DNA from: Oceanihabitans iliipiscarium | GTDB lineage: Bacteria; Bacteroidota; Bacteroidia; Flavobacteriales; Flavobacteriaceae | Assembly (NCBI RefSeq): GCF_042686125.1 | Contig: NZ_JBHUOV010000007.1 | Coordinates: forward strand, 186,001 to 250,000 | Direction: 5' to 3' | DNA length: 64,000 bases | The notes under the pieces: model-generated | Databases searched by the model: none | What the model was told of the DNA's origin: nothing | The model's input: the letters and a program-made list of their open reading frames with translations, nothing else | Made by a program: the position numbers and the translations under genes | Shown: positions 7,218-15,863 of the stretch, piece after piece | Layout: the number at the start of each line of letters is the position of its first letter | How positions within the stretch are numbered: position 1 is the stretch's first letter

Positions 7218-9773
7218 ATGAAGAATTTAATTCAACTTTTTACTGCATTTTCATTTCTTACAATGACTATGTATGCTCAAAATCCTCAAGATGCCATTAA
7301 AGAGTTAGAGAGGACTGCAAATGCTAAAATTACTATAAATGAAAGCTTAAATATTGCTGAGTTTATAAGGTTTCCAAGTCATAACCCGTTAGAGGTTAGT
7401 GGCTCCACAATTCAAGAAAAAACGTTTTCTTTTTTAGAAACTTATAAGCGTATTTTTGCATTAAATTCACCTGCAAATGAATCTTTTACTGTTAAAAGTG
7501 TGAAGACTGATAATTTCGGATTTCAACATGTATCGCTTCAACAAATTCATAATGGTATTCCAATTTATGATGGAACGTTAAGATTTCATTTTAACAACGA
7601 AAGCAAATTAACTTCAGTAAATGGTAATTTTATTCCAAATATTAAATTAAATGCCATTCCAAATATAAGTGAAGCTATTGCTAATTCTGTGGCAACTCAG
7701 ACTATTGAAGGGCAGGATATAAATAAATCTGGAGCGCCTTTATATATCAATAAAAATACTTTGTATGTTTTTCAAAAAGGATTAGCTCAAGGGCATTATA
7801 CAACGCGTCATTTGGTATATGAAGTTGAAGTTCGTAATAACTTAGATGTTAGAGAATTTGTTTTTGTTGATGCACATTCTGGTATTGTTGTTGAACAATT
7901 TACTGGAATGGCTCATGCTTTAGATCGTATAGTTTATGAAAACAATGAAGGCAATATTGTCTGGCAAGAAGGTGATGCTTTTCCAGGATCGTTAACCATA
8001 TGGCAAAGAAATGAAGTTGAAGCTTCAGCGCATATGTATAACTTTTTTAATAATGCTTTTGGATATCAATCTTACGACGGAGCTGATATTACGATGCGAA
8101 CAATAAATAATAATCCTGGTATCTCATGCCCTAATGCTAATTGGAATGGTTCTACAGCTAATTATTGTGATGGGACTGCATCTGATGATGTTATTGCTCA
8201 TGAATGGGGACATGCTTATACAGAATATACAAGTGGTTTAATTTATTCTTACCAATCTGGTGCCATGAATGAGTCTTATTCTGACATTTGGGGAGAAACG
8301 ATAGACATTTTAAATAATTATGAAGATGCAGATGATGATGTATCCTTGAGAACTGGTTGTAATAGCTCTGACCGTTGGATGATTGGTGAAGATGCAACAG
8401 CATTTGGAAGTGCAATCCGCGATATGTGGAATCCACCTTGTAAAGGTGATCCTGGTAAAGTTACAGATGGAAACTATTGGTGTAGTACAGGAGATTCAGG
8501 TGGTGTTCATATAAATTCAGGAATACCTAATCATGCTTATGCTTTATTAGTCGATGGAGGAACTTATAACGGACAAACAATAACTGGTTTAGGATTTACC
8601 AAAGCTGCACATATTTTTTGGCGTGCACAAGAAACGTATTTAACTGCAACTAGTGATTTTGCTGTTTTAGCAGATGCCTTAGAATCATCATGTACTGACT
8701 TAATAGGAATTAATTTACAAGGTTTGTCAACAACTAGTACTCCTGCAGGTCCTTCAGGTGAAATAATTACTATTGCAGATTATAACCAACTTGTTAACAC
8801 GCTTCTAGCAGTTGAATTAAGAATAAACCCTGATGCTTGTGGTTTTGAACCAATTCTTGATGCCACTCCAGATTTATGTGGAGCAGCAACAACTAACGCT
8901 GTTTTTATGGAAGATTGGGAATCAGGTACTGGAAGCTGGACCATAACAGAAATTCCTACTAATCCATCTACTTGGGATTCAAGACCTTGGGTTATTGAAA
9001 CCAACAGTCCAGATAGTTGGCCAAGTCAATCAATATTTGCTGCTAATCCAGTAAATGGGGATTGTCGTAGTGATTTAGAAAATGGAATTATTAGATTACA
9101 AAGTCCGGAAATAATTTTACCGGATTATGATGAGGGTACATTTGAAATGGCTTTTGATCATTATGTTGCTACCGAACCAGATTGGGATGGTGGAAATATG
9201 AAGTATAGTATAAATGGTTTAGATTGGTTTGTTTTACCAAGTGATGCTTTTCTTTTTAATGCGTATAACGGAGCAATAAATGGAGGTGAAAATGATAACC
9301 CAATGCCTGGAGAACCAGCCTTTACTGGTGTAGATGGAGGTTCGTCTTCTGGAAGCTGGGGAAAAAGTGTAATCGATTTATCTGCTATCGGACTAGGAGC
9401 AAATGATTCTGCTTGGTTTAGATGGGAATTGGGAAGTGATGGTTGTAACGGAAGAATAGGATGGTACTTAGATAATATTGTAATTTATAATTGTGCAAGA
9501 CCATTATCTGTTGAAGAATTTGAAACTTTAAATCGTAGTATAATTGTTTTTCCTAATCCGTCAAATGGCGTGTTTACTTTAAGTAAGACTCAACAAATAG
9601 ATTTGAAAACTGCAGAAATACACGATATTAATGGTCGATTTATCAAGCATATCGATTTATCAACCATGAGTTTAGAGCAAAATATAGACATGACTAATTT
9701 GTCATCAGGTATTTATTTTATGACTGTAAATTCTATCCATGCTAAAACTGTTATTAAACTGGTTAAAAAATAA
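7218..9773 (+). CDS. Secreted M4 (thermolysin-type) metallopeptidase with T9SS sorting domain
   Basis: This is an 851-residue exported protease. A signal peptide ends at MYAQ, followed by an FTP/PepSY-like propeptide (about 50-220). The catalytic domain has HEWGH at 328-332 and the third zinc ligand Glu352 in NESYSD, the 24-residue spacing of thermolysin; GVHINSGIPNHA carries the later catalytic His region. Residues about 555-755 look like a MAM/jelly-roll accessory domain, and the tail from about 776 (VFPNPSNGVFTL to KTVIKLVKK) is a type A T9SS C-terminal domain. It should be secreted or surface-bound and digest proteins. I use ATG 7218 rather than the TTG one codon upstream. A terminator follows the stop. 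Confidence 0.95.
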   Translation: MKNLIQLFTAFSFLTMTMYAQNPQDAIKELERTANAKITINESLNIAEFIRFPSHNPLEVSGSTIQEKTFSFLETYKRIFALNSPANESFTVKSVKTDNFGFQHVSLQQIHNGIPIYDGTLRFHFNNESKLTSVNGNFIPNIKLNAIPNISEAIANSVATQTIEGQDINKSGAPLYINKNTLYVFQKGLAQGHYTTRHLVYEVEVRNNLDVREFVFVDAHSGIVVEQFTGMAHALDRIVYENNEGNIVWQEGDAFPGSLTIWQRNEVEASAHMYNFFNNAFGYQSYDGADITMRTINNNPGISCPNANWNGSTANYCDGTASDDVIAHEWGHAYTEYTSGLIYSYQSGAMNESYSDIWGETIDILNNYEDADDDVSLRTGCNSSDRWMIGEDATAFGSAIRDMWNPPCKGDPGKVTDGNYWCSTGDSGGVHINSGIPNHAYALLVDGGTYNGQTITGLGFTKAAHIFWRAQETYLTATSDFAVLADALESSCTDLIGINLQGLSTTSTPAGPSGEIITIADYNQLVNTLLAVELRINPDACGFEPILDATPDLCGAATTNAVFMEDWESGTGSWTITEIPTNPSTWDSRPWVIETNSPDSWPSQSIFAANPVNGDCRSDLENGIIRLQSPEIILPDYDEGTFEMAFDHYVATEPDWDGGNMKYSINGLDWFVLPSDAFLFNAYNGAINGGENDNPMPGEPAFTGVDGGSSSGSWGKSVIDLSAIGLGANDSAWFRWELGSDGCNGRIGWYLDNIVIYNCARPLSVEEFETLNRSIIVFPNPSNGVFTLSKTQQIDLKTAEIHDINGRFIKHIDLSTMSLEQNIDMTNLSSGIYFMTVNSIHAKTVIKLVKK

Positions 9774-9793
9774 TATTTAAGTAAATTATTTAC

Positions 9794-9824
9794 AAGCGTC
9801 ACTTTTCAGGTGACGCTTTTTTTT
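9794..9824 (+). terminator. Terminator after the M4 metallopeptidase gene
   Basis: The stem AAGCGTCAC/GTGACGCTT with a short TTTTCAG loop is followed by a T run. It sits 20 bp after the metallopeptidase stop. Confidence 0.85.
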
Positions 9825-9837
9825 GAAAATTTATCAT

Positions 9838-9869
9838 AAAAAAAACGCAACCATTGGTTGCGTTTTTTG
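9838..9869 (-). terminator. Terminator of the cold-shock gene (reverse strand)
   Basis: AACGCAACCA/TGGTTGCGTT forms a hairpin with almost no loop, with A and T runs on either side. It lies 24 bp beyond the stop of the reverse cold-shock gene and back to back with the forward terminator at 9794. Confidence 0.8.
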
Positions 9870-9892
9870 TTCTAAAAAGATAAGCGTATATA

Positions 9893-10084
9893 TTAGATAA
9901 CTTTTACGTTTATTGCGTTTAATCCTTTTTTTCCTTCTGTTAATTCGAATTCAACTTCATCGCCTTCACGAATCTCGTCAATTAATCCCGAAATGTGTAC
10001 AAAATGTTCTTTGTTTGAACCTTCTTCTGTAATGAAACCAAAACCTTTAGTGTCATTGAAGAACTTTACTGTTCCTTTACTCAT
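9893..10084 (-). CDS. Cold-shock domain protein
   Basis: At 63 residues this is a single cold-shock OB-fold domain that binds single-stranded RNA or DNA. RNP1 is KGFGFITEE and RNP2 is HFVHISGL. It starts MSKGTVKFFNDTKGFGF, as in CspA-like proteins. The gene is monocistronic: a TATATTTG box lies about 40 bp upstream and a hairpin terminator follows. Bacteroidota carry several paralogues, so I give no specific letter. It may act as an RNA chaperone in cold or in growth. Confidence 0.95.
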   Translation of the reverse strand: MSKGTVKFFNDTKGFGFITEEGSNKEHFVHISGLIDEIREGDEVEFELTEGKKGLNAINVKVI

Positions 10085-10120
10085 TGTTAAAATATTAAAT
10101 ATTAATTATTTATGTTAAGG

Positions 10121-10128
10121 CAAATATA
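10121..10128 (-). promoter_or_regulatory. -7 box of the cold-shock gene
   Basis: Reverse-strand TATATTTG matches TAnnTTTG and lies 37 bp upstream of the start codon. No TTG is seen at the usual -33 distance, so only the -7 element is called. Confidence 0.5.
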
Positions 10129-10165
10129 GTGCCAATAATTTTAATAAAACATAATTATTCATGTT

Positions 10166-10462
10166 TTATCTCAAAACTAATTTTTTAATGAGGTCTTTTC
10201 CTAAGTTTTCATTAAGCATGTTAATGATTTTTTCTTTACCATAGCTTAATTCTTCTCGTAACACACTAGAACTTAATTGAATGTATAAGGTGTCACGTTC
10301 TAATTGTATGGCTGTTGTGTAATTGTTGACACCATTTCCCATTAAATTAGCCCAAGCATCAGCAACGTTTATTTTATCTAAACCTCGCTCTAGTTTATTG
10401 GTTTCCACAAATTCTTTTAATGCTTCTGAGATGCTTAAATTTTCATTATTGCGCTTGGCCAT
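10166..10462 (-). CDS. DUF721 family protein
   Basis: This 98-residue protein belongs to the DUF721 (DciA-like) family: SISEALKEFVETNKLERGLDKINVADAW, then the YTTAIQLERDTLYIQLSSSVLREELSY core. DUF721/DciA proteins are thought to help load the replicative helicase in bacteria lacking DnaC, which suits its place behind recF. Bacteroidota versions are short and their role is not proven here. Its start codon overlaps the stop of the upstream lipoprotein gene by 1 bp, so the three genes recF, lipoprotein and DUF721 form one reverse operon. It is cytosolic. Confidence 0.88.
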   Translation of the reverse strand: MAKRNNENLSISEALKEFVETNKLERGLDKINVADAWANLMGNGVNNYTTAIQLERDTLYIQLSSSVLREELSYGKEKIINMLNENLGKDLIKKLVLR

Positions 10463-10878
10463 TATTCTAAGTTTAAAGGTTGATAGCGTTTGTATAAATA
10501 TACATCCTTATTTTGATTTATTATTTTGAGCTGTTCATTTGTTACGAATAAAATAGTTTCTTTCCATTGGGAGAAAGGCGTTGAGTAGTATAGGTTTAAA
10601 CTGTCGTTTTCAAAAATAACTTTTATGTTTTCGACATCTTTTGAGGTTTCAAAGGTGCCCACAAAATTGGGTTTTAATTTTTTTCTAAAACCGATTAGGC
10701 TATCGCTGATTTCAAAATAATCAATTGTATCGTTATAGTTGTAATCTTTTTTGATTCCATTATGAAGAATTACTTGGTCAATTTCCCAATATCCATCAAT
10801 GTATTCTATAAAAGTTTTAGGATCTGGAGAACAGTTAAAAATCAATAACACAAAAAATAATAAGTAGGAATGCTTCAT
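10462..10878 (-). CDS. Small lipoprotein of unknown function in the recF operon
   Basis: The 138-residue product begins MKHSYLLFFVLLIFNCSPD, a lipoprotein signal with lipidated Cys16. The mature part (YIDGYWEIDQVILHNGIKKDY, FVGTFETSKDVENIKVIFEND) is beta-rich and resembles lipocalin-like or META-like small envelope proteins, but no family can be named with certainty. It overlaps recF by 4 bp (ATGA) and DUF721 by 1 bp, so it is translationally coupled between two DNA-replication genes, an odd place for an envelope protein, though conserved order is likely in relatives. Confidence 0.75.
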   Translation of the reverse strand: MKHSYLLFFVLLIFNCSPDPKTFIEYIDGYWEIDQVILHNGIKKDYNYNDTIDYFEISDSLIGFRKKLKPNFVGTFETSKDVENIKVIFENDSLNLYYSTPFSQWKETILFVTNEQLKIINQNKDVYLYKRYQPLNLE

Positions 10879-11954
10879 AATTTAAATATCTCAAAAGATT
10901 GATGTACTTGTTTTACTGCGTTTTCAGTGCGTTCTGCATGTGTGTCACTAATAAATAACTGTCCGAAGTTTTCATCATCTACTAATTTAATTATTTGCGC
11001 TACACGTTGTTCATCTAATTTATCAAAAATATCATCTAAAAGCAGAATAGGATTAACACCACTTTGCTTTTTTATAAAATCAAACTGAGCCAATTTTAAA
11101 GCAATTAAAAAAGATTTTTGCTGACCTTGGCTTCCAAATTTTTTAATAGGATGTGATTCAATAGTAAAGTTTAAATCGTCTTTATGTATGCCCACACTTG
11201 TGTATTGTAAAGCTTTATCTTTATTGATATTTTGATTTAAAAGCGTAAGTAGATTGTTTTCAAATAAATCACTTTTATAAAGTAAATCTACAGCTTCATT
11301 TTTATTGCTAATTGCCTCATATCTTAATTTAAAAATGGGTATAAATTCCTGTAAAAAGGCATCACGCTTTTTAAATATGTCTGTACCAAATTCAGTAAGT
11401 TGATTATTATATATTTCAATGGTGTCAGCATTGTAAGTATTGTTAAGTGCGAAATACTTTAATAAAGAATTGCGTTGCGACAAAACCTTATTGTATTTTA
11501 TTAAATCATTTAAATAGGTCTTATCACTTTGAGAAATTACACTATCTATAAATTTGCGTCTTGTGTCACTACCTTCAGTAATTAAATCACGATCTGCAGG
11601 AGAAATAATAACTAAGGGTAAAAAACCAATATGTTCACTAAATTTTTCGTAAGCTTTATTATTACGTTTAATTATCTTTTTTTGTCCACGTTTTAAGCTA
11701 ACGACGATTTTTTCAGTAGTTTTTTCTTTTTCATAATCACCATTAATAACAAAGAATTCCTCATTGTGTTTAATGTTTTGTGAGGCTACTGGATTAAAAT
11801 AACTTTTGCCAAAAGAGAGGTGATAAATTGCATCTAAGATATTGGTTTTTCCTATGCCATTATTGCCAACAATGCAGTTTATTTTTTCATTAAAATTAAA
11901 AGAAATACTCTCGAAATTTTTGTAATTCAGTAAAGAAAGTGATTTTAAAAACAT
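10875..11954 (-). CDS. recF: DNA replication and repair protein RecF
   Basis: This 359-residue SMC-like ATPase has Walker A GNNGIGKT at 30-37, the signature region GSQGQQKSFLIALKLAQF and Walker B ILLLDDIFDKLD with the D-loop. RecF works with RecO and RecR to load RecA on gapped DNA. Length and motifs are normal. The ATG at 11954 leads directly into MFLKSLSLLNYKNFE, the usual start. It is the first gene of a three-gene reverse operon and is divergent from the TPR gene at 12089. Confidence 0.97.
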   Translation of the reverse strand: MFLKSLSLLNYKNFESISFNFNEKINCIVGNNGIGKTNILDAIYHLSFGKSYFNPVASQNIKHNEEFFVINGDYEKEKTTEKIVVSLKRGQKKIIKRNNKAYEKFSEHIGFLPLVIISPADRDLITEGSDTRRKFIDSVISQSDKTYLNDLIKYNKVLSQRNSLLKYFALNNTYNADTIEIYNNQLTEFGTDIFKKRDAFLQEFIPIFKLRYEAISNKNEAVDLLYKSDLFENNLLTLLNQNINKDKALQYTSVGIHKDDLNFTIESHPIKKFGSQGQQKSFLIALKLAQFDFIKKQSGVNPILLLDDIFDKLDEQRVAQIIKLVDDENFGQLFISDTHAERTENAVKQVHQSFEIFKL

Positions 11955-12059
11955 AAAAAAGTTGGGTAAAGCCTATTTAAGAAGTTGTTTTCTTTAAATA
12001 GGTCTTGCAAAATATTGAAAAATAACAAATAAATAAACCTTATTTCTGAAGAAAAATTT

Positions 12060-12067
12060 TATTTTTG
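12060..12067 (+). promoter_or_regulatory. -7 box upstream of the TPR-ribH operon
   Basis: TATTTTTG matches the Bacteroidota -7 box and ends 21 bp before the start of the TPR gene. An inverted repeat CCTATTTAA/TTAAATAGG lies at 11972-12002, between the divergent genes; whether it is regulatory is unknown. Confidence 0.5.
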
Positions 12068-12088
12068 CCACGCATAAATTAAGAATAT

Positions 12089-12865
12089 ATGGCAACTTAC
12101 AAGAAAAGAGGGTATAAACCGAAGACGAAAGAAGAAATAGAACATGTTGCAGAAGAAAATTCAACAACAGCTGAAGTCTTTAATACATTAGATGAAACCG
12201 CTTCTAAAACAGAAGATTGGGTTATCAAAAATCAGAAGTATATTTTTGTTCTTATTGCTATTGTTGCAGCAGTAGTGTTAGGTTATTTAGGTTATAAAGA
12301 ATTTATAGCTAAGCCTGCACAAACTGAAGCTATGAATGACATGTTTCAAGCTCAAAAATATTATAATGAAGCTATAGTGGCTACAGATAAAGATTCATTA
12401 TTTAATTTAGCATTAAATGGAGGAGAAGGCAAGTATGGGATGTTAGATATTGTTTCTGAACATAGCGGAACACCTGCAGCAAATCTTGCTAATTACTACG
12501 CTGGAATGGCTTACTTAAATATGAAAGATTACAAAAATGCAGTCACTTATTTAAGTAATTTTTCTAGTAATGATGAAGATGAAGTTTTTGGACCAATAGC
12601 AAAAGGCGCCATAGGTGATGCCTTTGTGCAGTTAAATCAAAAAGAAGATGCATTAGGCTATTATATTGAAGCTGCTGAAATGCGAAAAAATGATTTAACT
12701 ACACCTATGTACTTATACAAAGCTGGTATTACTGCTCTAGATTTAGGGAAAGCGGCAGATGCTTTAAAGTATTTTAAAAGAATTAAAGAAGATTTTTCTT
12801 CAGCTACAGAAGCTATAGATATTGATTTGTTTATAGGAAAAGCAGAAGTGTTGGCAAATAAATAA
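12089..12865 (+). CDS. Membrane-anchored tetratricopeptide repeat protein (YfgM-like)
   Basis: The 258-residue protein has a charged N-terminus, one membrane segment at about residues 51-72 (IFVLIAIVAAVVLGYLGYKEF) and a periplasmic domain with TPR-type helices (ANYYAGMAYLNMKDYKNAVTYL, DAFVQLNQKEDALGYYIEAA, YKAGITALDLGKAADALKYF). This is the layout of YfgM-like proteins that assist envelope protein folding at the Sec translocon. It lies 1 bp before ribH, so the two are co-transcribed. The domain call is firm, the role is inferred. Confidence 0.85.
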   Translation: MATYKKRGYKPKTKEEIEHVAEENSTTAEVFNTLDETASKTEDWVIKNQKYIFVLIAIVAAVVLGYLGYKEFIAKPAQTEAMNDMFQAQKYYNEAIVATDKDSLFNLALNGGEGKYGMLDIVSEHSGTPAANLANYYAGMAYLNMKDYKNAVTYLSNFSSNDEDEVFGPIAKGAIGDAFVQLNQKEDALGYYIEAAEMRKNDLTTPMYLYKAGITALDLGKAADALKYFKRIKEDFSSATEAIDIDLFIGKAEVLANK

Positions 12866-12866
12866 C

Positions 12867-13349
12867 ATGGCAACAGTAAATAAAAATTTATCAGATTACG
12901 ATAAAGCTACAATCCCAAATGCGAAAGACCTTCGATTTGGGATTGTTGTTTCTGAATGGAACGATAAGATTACTGAAGGACTCTTTGAAGGTGCTTTTAA
13001 TGCACTTATTGAAAATGGTGTAGCAGAAGATCAAATACTACGTTGGAATGTTCCAGGAAGCTACGAACTTATTTTTGGTTGTAAAAAAATGCAACAACAA
13101 AACGTTGATGCAGTTATAGCTATTGGTAGTGTTATTCAAGGTGAAACCAAACATTTTGATTTTGTTTGTGAAGGTGTCTCTCAAGGAATTAAAGATTTAA
13201 ATGTCTTACATGATGTTCCTGTAATTTTCTGCGTGCTTACAGATAACACCATGCAACAAGGCTTAGATCGTTCTGGAGGTAAACATGGCAATAAAGGCAC
13301 AGAGGCTGCAGTTGCTGCCATTAAAATGGCTTTTTTAAATAAAAAGTAA
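12867..13349 (+). CDS. ribH: 6,7-dimethyl-8-ribityllumazine synthase
   Basis: This 160-residue enzyme condenses 5-amino-6-ribitylaminouracil with dihydroxybutanone phosphate, the next-to-last step of riboflavin synthesis. Family motifs are all visible: VVSEWNDKITEGLFEGA, VPGSYELIFGCKKM, AIGSVIQGETKHFDFVCEGVSQG and FCVLTDNTMQQGLDRSGG. It forms cytosolic icosahedral or pentameric assemblies. It sits 1 bp after the TPR gene. I see no FMN riboswitch, and the other riboflavin genes are not in this window. Confidence 0.97.
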   Translation: MATVNKNLSDYDKATIPNAKDLRFGIVVSEWNDKITEGLFEGAFNALIENGVAEDQILRWNVPGSYELIFGCKKMQQQNVDAVIAIGSVIQGETKHFDFVCEGVSQGIKDLNVLHDVPVIFCVLTDNTMQQGLDRSGGKHGNKGTEAAVAAIKMAFLNKK

Positions 13350-13428
13350 AAACCCTCTCTTTAGCTTTATAGCCTAAAATGTTAACAATTTTTAGCACTT
13401 AAAAACCGTTATTTCTTAGTAAATTAAG

Positions 13429-13436
13429 TAAATTTG
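13429..13436 (+). promoter_or_regulatory. -7 box before the two small membrane proteins and mutL
   Basis: TAAATTTG matches TAnnTTTG and ends 26 bp before the GTG start of the first small gene. It probably serves the following run towards mutL. No clear TTG is seen at -33. Confidence 0.45.
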
Positions 13437-13462
13437 GATGTAACGAATACACTAAATTTCAG

Positions 13463-13678
13463 GTGAATTTATTTAAACAACGCAAAAATAAAAAGTTTAG
13501 CTACACACCTAGGCACCAAAGAGCGTTTGAGCAAAACCAAGAAGAAGATATAACTTCTAAATGGAAAGAAATGAAACGTAGCTCTAACCAAAAAGGAAGT
13601 TCTTTTTCTAGATTACCAATTATGGTGTTATTTTTGATAGCTGTATTAATACTGTTATATATTTTAGGACGTTATTAA
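13463..13678 (+). CDS. Small basic membrane protein upstream of mutL
   Basis: The 71-residue protein has a basic N-terminus (NLFKQRKNKKFSYTPRHQ), a polar middle and one C-terminal membrane helix (LPIMVLFLIAVLILLYILG). The likely start is GTG at 13463, since no ATG lies near the conserved KKFSYTPR motif. Similar flavobacterial proteins next to ribH have, as I recall, been labelled riboflavin synthase subunit beta, which looks like a mislabel by proximity: nothing here resembles an enzyme. It shares the motif K(K/R)F(S/N)YTPR with its downstream neighbour 12 bp away, so the pair looks like an ancient tandem duplication. Function unknown. Confidence 0.75.
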   Translation: MNLFKQRKNKKFSYTPRHQRAFEQNQEEDITSKWKEMKRSSNQKGSSFSRLPIMVLFLIAVLILLYILGRY

Positions 13679-13690
13679 AATCAAGAGATT

Positions 13691-13993
13691 ATGGGACCAA
13701 TCAAGTTTACAATAATAAAAGGATTATCAAGAAATAAAAGATTTAATTATACACCTAGGTTTTATAAAGGCAAAGAAGAAGTAGATACATCCAAATATCC
13801 TACTAAGTTTGATGCTTACTCAGATAGCTATAATAAAAATGATTTCTCAGGGCAATGGCATGAAAATAGAATAAGTTATAGAAATAGAAGTAATGTTGGT
13901 TTTAATAAAACCATTTACATACTGATTGCTGTATTTGTTTTAATTTTCTTATTTATTATAGATTTTGACTTATCCATTTTCTTTTCAAAATAA
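13691..13993 (+). CDS. Small basic membrane protein, paralogue of the preceding gene
   Basis: This 100-residue protein has KRFNYTPRFYKGKEEVDTS near residues 16-34, matching the motif of the previous gene, then a polar Tyr/Asn-rich stretch and a C-terminal membrane helix (TIYILIAVFVLIFLFIIDFD). It should sit in the inner membrane with the basic part in the cytosol, where it might touch nucleic acid, phospholipid heads or ribosomes; this is a guess. It ends 3 bp before mutL, so it is co-transcribed with it. Confidence 0.75.
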   Translation: MGPIKFTIIKGLSRNKRFNYTPRFYKGKEEVDTSKYPTKFDAYSDSYNKNDFSGQWHENRISYRNRSNVGFNKTIYILIAVFVLIFLFIIDFDLSIFFSK

Positions 13994-13996
13994 TTC

Positions 13997-15850
13997 ATGG
14001 CAGACATTATTCAACTTTTACCTGATCATGTTGCGAATCAAATTGCGGCTGGAGAAGTCGTTCAACGACCTTCTTCTGTTGTTAAAGAATTACTTGAAAA
14101 TGCCATTGATGCGCAGTCCACTTCCATAAAATTAATTGTCAAAGATGCTGGAAAAACCCTAATTCAAGTTATTGACGATGGTAAAGGGATGAGTACAACT
14201 GATGCGCGTTTGAGCTTTGAACGTCATGCAACTTCTAAAATCCGTACTGCAGAAGATTTATTCCAACTAAACACTAAAGGCTTTCGTGGCGAAGCCTTAG
14301 CGAGTATTGCTGCTATTGCTCATGTTGAACTAAAAACAAAGCAAGAGCAAGATGAAGTGGGTTCTAGTATTATTATTGAAGGTAGTGAAGTTGTAGAGCA
14401 AGAGGTTGTTGTGACTCCTGTTGGCACGTCGATTTCTGTTAAAAATTTATTTTTTAACATTCCTGCACGACGTAATTTTTTAAAGTCTAATCAGGTTGAA
14501 CTTCGCCATATTATTGATGAGTTTCATCGTGTGGCATTAGCACATCCAAATATTACTTTTGAAATGTACCATAATGGAAGTGAAATGTTTCAGCTTCCTG
14601 AAAGTAATTATAGACAACGAATTGTAAATATTTTTGGAAGCAAAACCAACGAGAAATTAGTGCCTGTTGAAGAAGATACGGAAGTGCTTAAAATTTCTGG
14701 ATTTGTGGGTAAGCCTCAATTTGCAAAGAAATCTCGTGGTGAACAATTCTTTTTTGTCAACAATCGATTTATAAAGAGTGCTTATTTAAATCATGCGATA
14801 ACTTCTGCTTTTGAAGGTTTATTAAAAGATGGTGCACATGCAAGTTATTTTTTAAATCTAAAGGTCAATCCTAAAACCATAGATATTAATATTCATCCTA
14901 CAAAAACAGAAATAAAATTTGATGATGAGCAGACTTTGTATGCTATTTTACGTGCTTCAGTAAAACATAGTTTAGGGCAATTCAATATTGCGCCAGTATT
15001 AGATTTCGAGCGCGATTCGAATTTAGATACTCCTTATGGTTTTAAAGATAAAAATGCCAATAGCCCAAGTATAGAAGTTAATAGAAACTTTAACCCTTTT
15101 CAAGAGGAAAAAGCAACTGCTTCTAGAACACAAATGTCTTACAAAAAGGAAGTCGCTGGTAATTGGGAAGGCTTGTATGTTGGATTAGAATCAAAAGGAA
15201 CGAAGTCACAGCAAGACTTTAGTGAAATACAATTTGAAAGTGATGAGCAAACGGTTTCAATGTTTCAAAATGAACATGCAATAGGTCAACAACAATCTAC
15301 GTTTCAACTTCATAATAAATACATTATAAGTAAAATAAAATCTGGGATGTTAGTCATTGATCAGCATAGAGCACATCAGCGTATTTTGTATGAAGATTTC
15401 CTTAAGAATATAACGGTTAAAGAAGCGATGAGTCAGCAGTTACTGTTTCCTCTGGCTTTACATTTTTCGCCACAACACATGACCATTATTAATCAAATTA
15501 AGGAAGATTTAGAGCATACAGGATTCGTGTTTGCAAATCTTACCAATGAAAGTTTAGAAATTACAGGCGTTCCTGTTAGTGTTCCAGAAAGTGAAGTCTC
15601 AATAATTTTAGAACAACTTATTAACGATATTGAAAATGAAGTGCCTGATAGTAATTTTAGCGCAACCGATTTGTTGACCAAATCAATGTCAAAAAGCCTA
15701 GCGATTAAAACAGGACAAAGTTTAACCATACAGGAACAAGAGTATATGGTTAACAAGTTATTTGCTTGTAAAGAACCTAATGTGTCGCCTAATCATCGGC
15801 CAACTTTTGTAACCATGACTTTAGATGAGTTAGACAGAAAATTTTTATAA
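13997..15850 (+). CDS. mutL: DNA mismatch repair protein MutL
   Basis: The 617-residue protein has the N-terminal GHKL ATPase motifs (ELLENAIDAQST, DDGKGM, TKGFRGEALASI) and the MutL C-terminal dimerisation domain. The usual C-terminal nuclease motif DQHA-x2-E-x4-E appears as DQHR-AH-Q-RILY-E at 455-466, with the first Glu replaced by Gln461, and the late C-P-N-x-R-P motif is SPNHRP at 597-602. Nicking activity may therefore be altered. It is cytosolic and couples mismatch recognition by MutS to strand removal. The gene follows two small membrane-protein genes with a 3-bp gap and precedes two rhomboid genes. Confidence 0.96.
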   Translation: MADIIQLLPDHVANQIAAGEVVQRPSSVVKELLENAIDAQSTSIKLIVKDAGKTLIQVIDDGKGMSTTDARLSFERHATSKIRTAEDLFQLNTKGFRGEALASIAAIAHVELKTKQEQDEVGSSIIIEGSEVVEQEVVVTPVGTSISVKNLFFNIPARRNFLKSNQVELRHIIDEFHRVALAHPNITFEMYHNGSEMFQLPESNYRQRIVNIFGSKTNEKLVPVEEDTEVLKISGFVGKPQFAKKSRGEQFFFVNNRFIKSAYLNHAITSAFEGLLKDGAHASYFLNLKVNPKTIDINIHPTKTEIKFDDEQTLYAILRASVKHSLGQFNIAPVLDFERDSNLDTPYGFKDKNANSPSIEVNRNFNPFQEEKATASRTQMSYKKEVAGNWEGLYVGLESKGTKSQQDFSEIQFESDEQTVSMFQNEHAIGQQQSTFQLHNKYIISKIKSGMLVIDQHRAHQRILYEDFLKNITVKEAMSQQLLFPLALHFSPQHMTIINQIKEDLEHTGFVFANLTNESLEITGVPVSVPESEVSIILEQLINDIENEVPDSNFSATDLLTKSMSKSLAIKTGQSLTIQEQEYMVNKLFACKEPNVSPNHRPTFVTMTLDELDRKFL

Positions 15851-15863
15851 TATTACTGAATAA

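Noticed and set aside
12700..13460. FMN riboswitch near ribH
   Set aside because: ribH follows the TPR gene by 1 bp and no conserved RFN-type sequence is visible.
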